DNA from: an uncultured Clostridia bacterium
Lineage (GTDB): Bacteria > Bacillota > Clostridia > TANB77 > CAG-508
Length of the DNA stretch: 28,279 bases
NCBI GenBank assembly: GCA_934169775.1
Contig: CAKPOI010000018.1
Location: 1-28,279, forward strand
Direction of reading: 5' to 3'
Part shown: one piece after another, positions 15,558 to 23,393 of the stretch
How the letters are laid out: the number at the start of each line of letters is the position of its first letter
Numbering within the stretch: position 1 is the first letter of the stretch
The notes under the pieces: generated by a model
The model's input: the letters and a program-made list of their open reading frames with translations, nothing else
The model's database searches: none
What the model was told of the DNA's origin: nothing
Program-made: the position numbers and the translations under genes

Positions 15558-16352
15558 TTAATTTTGTGGGAAGAAACATCCTGCTGTCATGTCTAAATAA
15601 TTTAATCCACTATATTCTGGATATTTTTCTTTTACTTTATTTTCAAAATCAGTTACATTTTCACTTTCTTTTGCTAATATTTTTAATTCTTCAAGATAAG
15701 CAATTTTTGTATCAACATCTTTTAATGTTTCTGGTGTGTAATGACTTGATAATACTAAATTATATCCATTTTCTTTATATCTTTTTAATTGTTGTATAAT
15801 AAGATTTGCATGTCCTTCCCCTGCAACTATTGAATGACAATCATGTCCCAACATATGTGTATACACACATGCTATTTGCGGGAATTCTATTTCAATATTT
15901 TCATCATGATATGTTATTTTTAGCTCAAATCCACCAATATCAACTCTTTCATCTTTTAAAACATCTGTTATTTCATGAAATTCTTTTGCAAATGCTCCAT
16001 TAAATGATTTTTCAAATCCGGTTACTAAATTATGTATTGTCCCTTCTTTCATTGATTTTATTGTTCCTTCTGAAGCATATCCTTTTATATCTTTAAGTAT
16101 TGTTCCTCCATTTGGATGATCTGAAAACACTTTTCCTACAATATTCTTTTTTAAACCTTTTACATATTTTTCAAACTCTTCTAAATTATCATAAAATGCT
16201 GGAAATTCTACTAATAACACATTTTCATTATTTTCTAATATATAGCTTTCATCATTCATTAAATCATTTGTTTGATAGCAATGTAATTTAATATCTCCAA
16301 AATTATAAATATCTATAAATCCTTTTTCTAAATTCATTTTTGAAACTTCCAT
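15558..16352 (-). CDS. Degenerate metallo-beta-lactamase-fold-like protein
   Basis: 264 aa. The layout resembles an MBL hydrolase: an opening strand region ('IDIYNFGDIKLHCYQTNDLMNDESYILE' followed by 'NVLLVEFPAFYDN'), a helix, and 'GKVFSDHPNGGTIL' where HxHxDH would be. Next come 'CVYTHMLGHDCHSIV' at about 180-195 and 'YNLVLSSHYTPETLKDVDTKI' near the end. The HxHxDH motif is missing, so classic two-metal hydrolysis is doubtful, though several His/Cys/Asp residues remain. Start at ATG 16352 with GAGGAG eight nucleotides upstream. It is divergent from an HxlR regulator, which probably controls it. Substrate unknown. Confidence 0.6.
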   Translation of the reverse strand: MEVSKMNLEKGFIDIYNFGDIKLHCYQTNDLMNDESYILENNENVLLVEFPAFYDNLEEFEKYVKGLKKNIVGKVFSDHPNGGTILKDIKGYASEGTIKSMKEGTIHNLVTGFEKSFNGAFAKEFHEITDVLKDERVDIGGFELKITYHDENIEIEFPQIACVYTHMLGHDCHSIVAGEGHANLIIQQLKRYKENGYNLVLSSHYTPETLKDVDTKIAYLEELKILAKESENVTDFENKVKEKYPEYSGLNYLDMTAGCFFPQN

Positions 16353-16690
16353 TTTATACACTCCTCATTTTTTATTAAATATATAGTAGCTACTCTATTT
16401 TTTAATTCTATAATTATTTTACTTTACATCTTTTTGTTTGTAAAGTAGGCACTTTTTTGTTTCATAATTACCTAAAAGTAACCTTTTAGTATTTTAGCAC
16501 TTTACAAGATATATTTTTTTATTATTGTTTTTGAATGTTACATGTAAATTGACACTATTACTGATTTTATTATGTTATATCATTTACAATCAATTTATAT
16601 TTTGTTATAATCATCATAAAGAAAAAAATCTAATTTAGTTTGAAAGAATTAAAAAGTTTACACACATTTTAGAAAGGAATGGTATTTATA
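16353..16690. promoter_or_regulatory. Divergent regulatory region between the MBL-like gene and hxlR-type gene
   Basis: These 338 bp hold no gene. A good plus-strand promoter for the regulator is TTTACA (16583-16588), 17 nt, TATAAT (16606-16611). Candidate operators are CTAAAAG-TAAC-CTTTTAG (16472-16489), the inverted repeat ACTTTAC (16421-16427) / GTAAAGT (16440-16446), and a further ACTTTAC copy at 16499-16505. These repeats lie closer to the MBL-like gene and are plausible binding sites for the HxlR protein. Confidence 0.55.
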
Positions 16691-17011
16691 ATGAAACAAG
16701 AACTACCTTCTTGTCCTGTTGAAATTACAATGGGACTTATCGGAGATAAATGGAAAATTTTAATTATTAGAGATTTATTAACTGGAACTAAAAGATTTGG
16801 AGAACTCCGCAAATCACTTAATGGAATTAGTCAAAAAGTTCTTACTAATAATTTAAGAGATATGGAAAAATCGAATCTTGTCCATCGTGAAGTTTTTGCT
16901 GAAGTCCCTCCCAGAGTTGAATATTCTCTTACAGATACTGGCTGGAGTTTAAAGCCTGTATTAAACTCTATGGTCCAATGGGGAAATAGCTATCGTGAAA
17001 TGCAAAAATAA
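16691..17011 (+). CDS. HxlR-family winged-helix transcriptional regulator
   Basis: 106 aa. The classic family pattern is visible: 'CPVEITMGLIGDKWKILIIRDLLTGTKRFGEL', 'GISQKVLTNNLRDMEKSNLVHREVF' and 'PPRVEYSLTDTGWSLKPVL'. Cys8, just before the winged helix, is conserved and in characterised members senses electrophiles or redox stress. The ATG at 16691 is preferred over 16679 because AGGAA lies 11 nt upstream. It is transcribed away from the MBL-like gene at 15558-16352, its likely target. A strong terminator follows at 17077. Confidence 0.92.
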   Translation: MKQELPSCPVEITMGLIGDKWKILIIRDLLTGTKRFGELRKSLNGISQKVLTNNLRDMEKSNLVHREVFAEVPPRVEYSLTDTGWSLKPVLNSMVQWGNSYREMQK

Positions 17012-17076
17012 CAGAATTATAATCTGCTATTTTTACATATTTTTCTTAAAACAAAAGCAAACATTAATAACATACG

Positions 17077-17117
17077 AAAAACACCACCCAAGTACTACAG
17101 TACCCAAGTGGTGTTTT
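17077..17117. terminator. Bidirectional terminator between the HxlR gene and the tandem winged-helix genes
   Basis: The arms AAAACACCAC (to 17087) and GTGGTGTTTT (17108-17117) are perfect. The loop contains an internal GTACT/AGTAC pairing. Both strands leave through A/T-rich sequence, suiting the convergent genes on either side. Confidence 0.75.
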
Positions 17118-17129
17118 AGTATAATAGCT

Positions 17130-18242
17130 TTACATTATAAGTTCAAAGTTATCTTTTTCTTTTTCATAGATTAATCCTTTTTTTACTAGTTCTTCAATAA
17201 TTTCCTTTGAAGAAAAATTTTCATCTGTCAAATTCTCTTTTAGTCTTTTTCTAGCATATTCTCTCCAAGCACATTCTACATTATATGTTCCATCATTTGC
17301 TTCATCATATTTTATTGCTTCTTCATCAAGAACTTTGATTACTTTCGTAAGTGTTTCACAATCTGCATAATCAAATTTTTTTCTTAATGCTTCAACATTA
17401 AAGGTTGATTTCTCGAAAATTTCATTTAAGATATGATCATATTTTGGAACCAGAAACATTTTTAATATTTTTTTGGTCACATCTGTTTGTTTCTCAATTG
17501 CAATTTTTCTTCTCTTTTCTGCTCTTAAGACTTCTTCAGAGTTGTTTGTTTCCTTCTGCTTTTTTTCATCTGGTCTTTTTTCTTCCTTGAATTCTTCCGC
17601 AGATTCTTTTTTATCATAGCCCTCTTCAGTAGTTTCTTTTTCCTCATGAATTTCTTCAGTAGACATTTTTTCTACTTGAAGTTCTTCAGCAAGCTCATTT
17701 TTTCCTTGATTTTTTTCACTCAACTCTTTTTCTTCTTGATTTTCGACATTTTTACCTATTTCTTCAGGGAGAAAAAAGTATTCATCCACTCCACACATTC
17801 TCACTCGTTCAATAAGATTTCTCTTGTCCAAGTTTTTTAATATTCTTTCTGCATTCCACATGTCAATCTCCATTGCAATCGATAATTCTTTAATAGAAAA
17901 CTTTTCTTCGTGATGTTCTTTTAAAAATTTAAGCACTTCAATTTGTGTATTACCAAGTCCTTTAGTCATCTTTTCTTTTTTGGCTATTTCAATTTCAGTT
18001 GAGTTTTCAGGAATTTCATCCGGCTTTGAAGTTTTAAACTCTACTTCATCAATAATCTTTAAATTTATTAAATCATCAAAAATCTCATTTGTTCTCGTGG
18101 TTTTACCTGTTTCTTCAACAATTATTGATTCTTTCGGAATCTCTTTAAATCGGATTCCTGAGCCTTTTGTCATTTTATTAAGAATATATTCTTTTGCTTT
18201 TCTACCTTTAAATTCAATTATTATAATATCTGTTTTTTCCAT
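17130..18242 (-). CDS. Unknown protein with winged helix and long acidic linker (paralogue of the next gene)
   Basis: 370 aa of unrecognised family. Residues 1-75 form an alpha/beta domain with 'IRFKEIPKESIIVEETG'. Residues 95-160 look like a winged helix ('NTQIEVLKFLKEHHEEKFSIKELSIAMEIDMWNAERILKNLDKRNLIERV..YFFLP'). Residues 161-245 are a Glu/Lys-rich linker with loose EE repeats. Residues 246-345 form another helical domain, and the end has 'KKGLIYEKEKDNFELIM'. The N-terminal domain, winged helix and C-terminal tail are shared with the neighbour at 18284-18988, so these are duplicated genes in one operon, 41 bp apart. No membrane segment or signal. A DNA-binding role is inferred only from the winged helix. 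Confidence 0.7.
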   Translation of the reverse strand: MEKTDIIIIEFKGRKAKEYILNKMTKGSGIRFKEIPKESIIVEETGKTTRTNEIFDDLINLKIIDEVEFKTSKPDEIPENSTEIEIAKKEKMTKGLGNTQIEVLKFLKEHHEEKFSIKELSIAMEIDMWNAERILKNLDKRNLIERVRMCGVDEYFFLPEEIGKNVENQEEKELSEKNQGKNELAEELQVEKMSTEEIHEEKETTEEGYDKKESAEEFKEEKRPDEKKQKETNNSEEVLRAEKRRKIAIEKQTDVTKKILKMFLVPKYDHILNEIFEKSTFNVEALRKKFDYADCETLTKVIKVLDEEAIKYDEANDGTYNVECAWREYARKRLKENLTDENFSSKEIIEELVKKGLIYEKEKDNFELIM

Positions 18243-18283
18243 AGTATGCCTTCTTTCTCATTTTGTTCAAATATTAATAATTC

Positions 18284-18988
18284 TTAACTAATTAATTCAT
18301 ATTCCATGTTTCCACTGTCATAAATCATTCCCTTTTCAGCCCAATCATTGTCTACTTTTTGAGAAGCTTTTTCATTTTTAACAGATTCATCTATATTTTC
18401 ATTTTTTCTTTTTTGCTCCTCTAAATTATTCTTCCTTTCATTGTTCTGAAGTATCACAAAATATTTAGTTTTTCTTGCAGATATTATCTGTTTTTCAAGA
18501 TATTTTTCCTCTACCAATTTTTCTAAAATTCTTTTTGTTGTAATGTAAGAAATATTTAACTCATTAGCTACATCTCTACTAGAAAATGTTTCTTCCCCTT
18601 TTTTGCTGAGATAATTAATTATTTTTCTTCGATTTTGGCCTCTGTGTTTAGAAACATTTTTCTTTTCAACAGATGCATCATTTTCCTCAATGTTATCTGT
18701 TATTAAGCTTATTTGATCTATTTTTACTTCTTTTGAAACTTTTGGTACTTCTATTTCTTCTTCATCACAGCAGCATGTCTCAAAAGAAACATCCTTAATA
18801 AGTTTCAATTCCAATAAATCAGAAAACATTTCTACTGAATTCTTTTTTCCACCTTTTTCCTCAAGGATTATTGGTTCTTTTGGAATTTTTTTAAATGTAA
18901 CTCCAAAACTTCTACCTATCCTATCTAAAAAATATTTTTTGGTTTCTTCTCCTTTTAATGTAATTGTTACTACATCTCTTTCTTCCAT
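18284..18988 (-). CDS. Unknown winged-helix protein, shorter paralogue
   Basis: 234 aa. Residues 1-75 match the neighbour's N-terminal domain ('VTFKKIPKEPIILEEKGG', 'SDLLELKLIKDVSFE'). This is followed by three consecutive cysteines (72-74) and an acidic patch. Residues 118-180 form a winged helix ('RRKIINYLSKKGEETFSSRDVANELNISYITTKRILEKLVEEKYLEK'). A charged linker leads to the tail 'EKGMIYDSGNMEYELIS', resembling the partner's tail. It lacks the extra helical domain of the 370-aa protein. First gene of the pair; ATG with AAGGAG upstream and a promoter at 19090-19118. Function unknown. Confidence 0.7.
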   Translation of the reverse strand: MEERDVVTITLKGEETKKYFLDRIGRSFGVTFKKIPKEPIILEEKGGKKNSVEMFSDLLELKLIKDVSFETCCCDEEEIEVPKVSKEVKIDQISLITDNIEENDASVEKKNVSKHRGQNRRKIINYLSKKGEETFSSRDVANELNISYITTKRILEKLVEEKYLEKQIISARKTKYFVILQNNERKNNLEEQKRKNENIDESVKNEKASQKVDNDWAEKGMIYDSGNMEYELIS

Positions 18989-19089
18989 GTCTTTTCTCCT
19001 TTTGTATTATGATATAGTGTAAGCTATTATACTATCCTCCTTTCACTGTTATAATCATTACAGTTTTATGAAATTATGTAACCTTTGCC

Positions 19090-19118
19090 AGTATAACATA
19101 CTTTAAAGGGATTTTCAA
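19090..19118 (-). promoter_or_regulatory. Sigma-A promoter of the tandem winged-helix operon
   Basis: Read on the minus strand: TTGAAA (19118-19113), a 17-nt spacer, TATACT (19095-19090). The leader to the ATG at 18988 is about 95 nt and contains a second, unused-looking AAGGAGG and an imperfect palindrome near 19010-19035. Confidence 0.6.
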
Positions 19119-19244
19119 GATTTTTTTTACATTATACTTTTAATTTTGTACATTATTTTTGTCATTTTTTGTCGTTTTTTTATTATTGCTTTTTTATCTC
19201 TCTACTGCTAAAATAGTTTTAGTAAATACTCTGGAGGTGATTTT

Positions 19245-19833
19245 ATAAAAAACTTAATTAAAAAATTTTTTTCAATATTTTTAGTATTAATTATTTTCAT
19301 TGCTATATTTTTTATTCCAATAATAAGCAATTCAAATATAAATAGTTCAAGCAATTCCCAAATTAATGAAAATCTAGAAATAAACCAAAATGGATTCGTA
19401 TGGCCAATACCTGGATATACTAGATTAAGTTCTCCTTTCGGAAAAAGAAATGCACCAACTAGTGGTGCATCAAGCTTTCATTATGGTTGTGATATTCCTG
19501 CTCCACAAGGTACTAAGTTAATTGCCTTACACGATGGTACAATTACATTTGCAAATTTTTTAGGTGCTGGTGGATATACTCTGACTCTTTCATTTGATAA
19601 CTTAAAAGTTAGCTACTGCCATATAGATCCCAATTTTTTGGTTAAAGTTGGGGATTCTATTACACAAGGACAAATTATAGCTTTAGTTGGACCTAAAAAT
19701 GTCTATGGAGTTCCACGGAAATACATATAAAGATTCAGACGGTAATCCAACAAATGGTGCAACTACTGGCTGTCATTTGCATCTAGGTTTTAGATTAGAC
19801 AACCAATATGTAAATCCACTAAATTTCTTTTAG
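19245..19833 (+). CDS. M23 (LytM) peptidase, SpoIIQ-like candidate, with ATA start and CGG +1 frameshift
   Basis: The frame is recognisable although it has no standard start. GGAGG (19233-19237) sits seven nucleotides before ATA at 19245, where ATG is expected, and no in-frame ATG/GTG/TTG occurs before the domain. An N-terminal hydrophobic helix (about residues 8-27) leads to an M23 domain: 'SSPFGKRNAPTSGASSFHYGCDIPAPQGT' (HxxxD metal site) and 'GHIDPNF'-like 'YCHIDPNFLVKVGDSITQGQ'. At codon 158 the frame reads CGG (C at 19716) and stops four codons later. Skipping the C restores 'VPGNTYKDSDGNP' and 'GCHLHLGFRL' (HLH metal site), ending at TAG 19831-19833; 195 aa. Membrane-anchored LytM proteins include SpoIIQ, the partner of SpoIIIAH, but this assignment is only inferred. 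Confidence 0.75.
19716..19718 (+). other. CGG +1 frameshift site in the M23 peptidase gene
   Basis: The mRNA reads GTT CCA CGG AAA with a stop four codons later. Skipping the C gives GTT CCA GGA AAT ACA and restores the domain, including the second catalytic HLH motif. A GGAG lies five nucleotides before the CGG. Confidence 0.6.
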
Positions 19834-19934
19834 AAAAATGGACATTAAAAATGTTCATTTAAAAATATTTTCAAGTCTATCTATTTTCTTTATATGAATT
19901 TCACTTTAAAATTTGTAAACATACGTTTAAAGTT

Positions 19935-21215
19935 CTATATTTTATAATAATTATATTCATTATTCTCTATATTAAGCAATCTATTATATTTAGCAACTCT
20001 ATCTGTTCTGCAAGGTGCACCAGTTTTTATCTGACCTGCATTTACTGCTACTGCCAAATCTGAAATTGTTGTATCTTCTGTTTCTCCTGAACGATGTGAT
20101 ATTATAGTTTTATAGCCTTTTTCCTTTGCCCTTTCTATAGTTTCTAATGTTTCTGTTAATGTTCCTATTTGATTTGGTTTTATTAATATTGCATTTGCTA
20201 CTCCTTCTTTTATTCCTCTTTCTAACCTCTTAATATTTGTTACAAACAAGTCATCCCCCACAAGTTGAATTTTATCTGATAGTTTCTCAGTTAGCTTTTT
20301 CCAACTTTCCCAATCTTCTTCTGCTAATCCATCTTCTACTGATTTTATTGGATATTTATTACATAAATATTTTATATATTCTATCATTTCTTCTTTTGTT
20401 TTAAATACATCTGTTTTCCAAAAATAATACCCATTTTTTCCTATTTTTTGAGCTTCTTCATACATTTCCGTACTTGCTATATCTAATGCCAATACTATAT
20501 CTTTGCCAGGCTCATATCCAGCTTTTTTTATAGCTTCCAATATAACATCTAATGCTTCCTCCTCATTTTCCAAGTTTGGTGCAAAACCACCCTCATCTCC
20601 AACAGCTACAGAATACCCCTTTTCCTTCAATACTTTTTTTAGAGTATGATACACTTCTGTGCCCCTTTTTAGTCTCTCTGCAAATGTAATACTTCCTATA
20701 GGCATAATCATAAATTCTTGTATACTTATATTATTATCAGAATGTTTTCCACCATTCAAAATATTCATCATAGGAATTGGTAAAATATCTCCATTTATCC
20801 CACCTAAATATTGATATAACTCAATATTTAACGAATTTGCCGCAGCTTTAGCTACAGCCAATGAAACTCCTAATGTTGCATTTGCTCCCAAATTAGATTT
20901 ATTTAAAGTATCATCTAATAATATTAATTCTTTATCTATTTTTCTTTGATCATATGCATTCATTCCTATCAATTTTTTTGATATTTTTTTGTTTACATTT
21001 TCTACTGCTTTTTGAACTCCCTTTCCCATAAATCTTGTTTTATCATTATCTCTTAGTTCAACTGCCTCAAAACTACCTGTTGATGTTCCTGAAGGTACTA
21101 ATGCCATTCCTGTATATCCCCCTGCTAATAAAACTTCTACTTGTACAGTAGGATTTCCTCTTGAATCCAAAACCTCAATTGCTTGAATATCTTCAATTCC
21201 TATAAAATTTTTCAT
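19935..21215 (-). CDS. eno: Enolase (phosphopyruvate hydratase)
   Basis: 426 aa glycolytic enzyme converting 2-phosphoglycerate to phosphoenolpyruvate. Recognisable active-site regions are 'EVLDSRGNPTVQVEV', 'SGTSTGSFEAVELRDND' (the Ser loop, normally SGASTG), 'GGKHSDNNISIQEFMI', 'GDEGGFAPNL', 'LALDIASTEMY', 'SVEDGLAEEDWE', 'LVGDDLFVTN', 'IKPNQIGT' and 'SHRSGETEDTTISDLAV'. All catalytic positions look present, and length is normal. The Thr in place of Ala in the Ser loop and Met-Ala in place of Arg-Ala before it are mild departures that could mean a second, divergent enolase. AAAGGATG before the ATG at 21215. Neighbours are recN upstream and the convergent M23 gene. Confidence 0.95.
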   Translation of the reverse strand: MKNFIGIEDIQAIEVLDSRGNPTVQVEVLLAGGYTGMALVPSGTSTGSFEAVELRDNDKTRFMGKGVQKAVENVNKKISKKLIGMNAYDQRKIDKELILLDDTLNKSNLGANATLGVSLAVAKAAANSLNIELYQYLGGINGDILPIPMMNILNGGKHSDNNISIQEFMIMPIGSITFAERLKRGTEVYHTLKKVLKEKGYSVAVGDEGGFAPNLENEEEALDVILEAIKKAGYEPGKDIVLALDIASTEMYEEAQKIGKNGYYFWKTDVFKTKEEMIEYIKYLCNKYPIKSVEDGLAEEDWESWKKLTEKLSDKIQLVGDDLFVTNIKRLERGIKEGVANAILIKPNQIGTLTETLETIERAKEKGYKTIISHRSGETEDTTISDLAVAVNAGQIKTGAPCRTDRVAKYNRLLNIENNEYNYYKI

Positions 21216-21330
21216 TACACAACATCCTTTCTCATTTTTATTAAATATTTATAGTTTTTTATATTCTTTACATTTTTTGGTTTTTTATTCAATTATTTTT
21301 TTATTAGTTTTTACATTCTTAGTATAAAAT

Positions 21331-22959
21331 TTATGCTATTTTTGTTCTATTTCTTAATTCTTCTGCATATTTTAAACTTATCTCATTAATTTCACCTGAT
21401 GAAATTCTTGCTATTTCTCTTAATATCTCACTTTCATTTAATTGTTTTATGTTCGTATTAGTTCTTTCATTTACTACATTTTTACTTATAAAATAATTGT
21501 TATCTGCCATTGCTGCTATATTTGGCAAATGTGAAATACATAAAACTTGATGTTTTTTTGCTATATGTGATAATTTTTGTGCAACACTATTTGCTGCCTT
21601 TCCACTAATTCCAGTATCAATTTCATCAAATATCAAAATTGGAACCTCATCTGTATCTGCTAAAACTTTCTTTATTCCTAGCATTGTTCTTGAAATTTCT
21701 CCACCTGATGCTATTTTAGATAATTCTTTTTCATCTTCTCCCAAATTAGTTTGTATATAAAATGTCACATTATCTTTTCCATTTTTATTATATTCTTCCT
21801 GTTTATCTACTCTTACATGAATTTTTGCATTTTTCATTTCTAGTTCTTTTAGTTCCTTATTAATTTTCTCACTTAAAATTTCTGCTTCTTTTTCTCTTAT
21901 TTCATGCATTTGATCCGCTAATTTATCCATTTCATTTTGTATTGCTTCCTTCTCTTTTTTTAAGTTATTAGTATATTCTTCTAAATTTTCTATATGTTCT
22001 ATTTCATTTTTTATTTCTCCTTTATATTGTAAAATTTCACTAATTGTATTTCCATATTTTCTTTTCAAGTCATGAATAATATCCAATCTTTCTTCTATTT
22101 GTATTCTTTCATCTTCATCAAACTCTATGTATTCTCTATTTGAAGAAATTTCTCTTGATATTTCTTGTAACTCATAATAACTACTTTTTAAACTATTTGC
22201 TGTTTTTTTGTATTGTGAATCTATATCTTCAATTTTTTCTAATGCTCTTATTGCAACACTTATTGCATCTATTGCATTATCTCCAAGAGCACTGTCAGCC
22301 TCTTTCAGATTTTCTGCTATTTTTTCTGCATTTAAAATTATTCTTTTCTTATCTTCTAATTCATTTTCTTCGTTTTCCTTCAGTTTTGCCTGTTTTATTT
22401 CCTCATATTGATATCTTAATAAATCTAATTTTCTTTCTCTTTCCTTATCATTTCCATAATTTTCTCTTATTTTTTTCTCTATCTCCAAATATTTTTCATA
22501 GTATTCCTGGTATTTAAATTTCTTTTCTAATTTATTTCCTATAAAACCATCTAGATATTTTAAATGATGCTTATTATCCAATAATGTTTGATTATCATTT
22601 TGTCCATGTATTTCTATTATTTTAGACATAAATTCCTTTAATTCATTGACAGTTACCATTCTTCCATTTATCTTGCATAAATTTCTTCCATTAGAGTTAA
22701 TTTCCCTTGAAACAATTATATTTCCATCTATACTATTCTCATTTTTGGGTAAATATATACATGCTTCTACATATGAATTATTTTCTCCTTTTCTTATCAT
22801 TTCTTTTGAAAATCTTCCTCCTGATAAAATTGACAATGAATCTATTATTAAAGTTTTTCCAGCCCCAGTTTCTCCTGTTAATACATTTAATCCATTATTT
22901 AAATCTATTGTTAATTCCTCTATTATTCCTATATTTTTTATATGTAATGTTGTTATCAT
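21331..22959 (-). CDS. recN: DNA repair protein RecN
   Basis: 542 aa SMC-like ATPase acting early in double-strand break repair. The Walker A region is 'LTGETGAGKTLIIDSLSILSGGR'. A long coiled coil occupies roughly residues 150-400. Then come the signature 'KIASGGEISRTMLGIKKVL' and Walker B 'ILIFDEIDTGISGKAA', followed by 'QVLCISHLPNIAAMADNNY'. The start is the ATG at 22959 (MITTLHIKNIGIIEEL), six nucleotides after GGAGG-ATGGAT; longer forms up to 23037 add a Lys/Asn-rich stretch not typical of the family. Length is close to normal. Confidence 0.95.
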   Translation of the reverse strand: MITTLHIKNIGIIEELTIDLNNGLNVLTGETGAGKTLIIDSLSILSGGRFSKEMIRKGENNSYVEACIYLPKNENSIDGNIIVSREINSNGRNLCKINGRMVTVNELKEFMSKIIEIHGQNDNQTLLDNKHHLKYLDGFIGNKLEKKFKYQEYYEKYLEIEKKIRENYGNDKERERKLDLLRYQYEEIKQAKLKENEENELEDKKRIILNAEKIAENLKEADSALGDNAIDAISVAIRALEKIEDIDSQYKKTANSLKSSYYELQEISREISSNREYIEFDEDERIQIEERLDIIHDLKRKYGNTISEILQYKGEIKNEIEHIENLEEYTNNLKKEKEAIQNEMDKLADQMHEIREKEAEILSEKINKELKELEMKNAKIHVRVDKQEEYNKNGKDNVTFYIQTNLGEDEKELSKIASGGEISRTMLGIKKVLADTDEVPILIFDEIDTGISGKAANSVAQKLSHIAKKHQVLCISHLPNIAAMADNNYFISKNVVNERTNTNIKQLNESEILREIARISSGEINEISLKYAEELRNRTKIA

Positions 22960-23111
22960 ATCCATCCTCCTTTGCGTTTTTTTGTTCGCTGAATTTTTGT
23001 TCGTTTGTATTGTATATCCTTTTTTGTTTTTTGTCAATAGTTTTTACAAACATTTTTTTGCATTATTTTTTTTATAAAAACTATAGACATTTTTTTATTT
23101 TTATGTTAAGA

Positions 23112-23173
23112 TATAATCATATTGCACATGCCGGTGTGCTGGAATTGGTAGACGGGGCAGACTCAAAATCTAA
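23112..23173 (+). pseudogene. 5' half of a tRNA-Leu(CAA), disrupted in the anticodon stem
   Basis: From 23130 the sequence reads GCCGGTGTGCTGGAATTGGT.. with acceptor strand, D arm and an anticodon loop CTCAAAA (anticodon CAA). Its stem should close with TCTGC, but the sequence turns to TCTAAATGG. No variable arm, T arm or matching CACCGGC acceptor strand follows. A TATAAT box lies upstream at 23112-23117. It looks like an attachment-site half left by integration into the anticodon loop, or a relic of an earlier event. Confidence 0.7.
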
Positions 23174-23271
23174 ATGGATTTTTTATTGCTAATTCTTATA
23201 AGTATTGATAAATATAATGGTTTAGGTTTTGGCAGAATTTAATTTTTACTAAATATCTAACCAAAATCTAA
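23164..23271 (+). repeat. Possible att-core direct repeats next to the split tRNA
   Basis: CAAAATCTAA occurs at 23164-23173 (in the tRNA anticodon region) and again at 23262-23271. CTAACCAAA is also repeated at 23257-23265 and 23268-23276, 11 bp apart, as seen for integrase arm-type sites. The function is inferred. Confidence 0.4.
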
Positions 23272-23303
23272 CCAAATGTATTTTATAAATTTTAATTAAA
23301 TAT

Positions 23304-23390
23304 GCAGGTATGCTGGAACTGGTAGACAGGATGGTCTCAAAAACCATTGTCAGAAGTGGCGTGTGGGTTCGATTCCCACTACCTGCACCA
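23304..23390 (+). tRNA. tRNA-Leu (anticodon CAA)
   Basis: Complete cloverleaf with encoded CCA. Acceptor arms GCAGGTA/TACCTGC pair fully, anticodon arm ATGGT-CTCAAAA-ACCAT gives anticodon CAA (reads UUG), a long variable arm is present as expected for Leu, and the T arm is GTGGG-TTCGATT-CCCAC. It carries the same anticodon as the broken tRNA 130 bp upstream but a different body. The integrase gene stop is three nucleotides after the CCA, so its 3' end is a likely attachment site. Confidence 0.93.
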
Positions 23391-23393
23391 AAA

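Noticed and set aside
23130..23173. A functional second tRNA-Leu
   Set aside because: The 3' half is absent and the anticodon stem cannot close.
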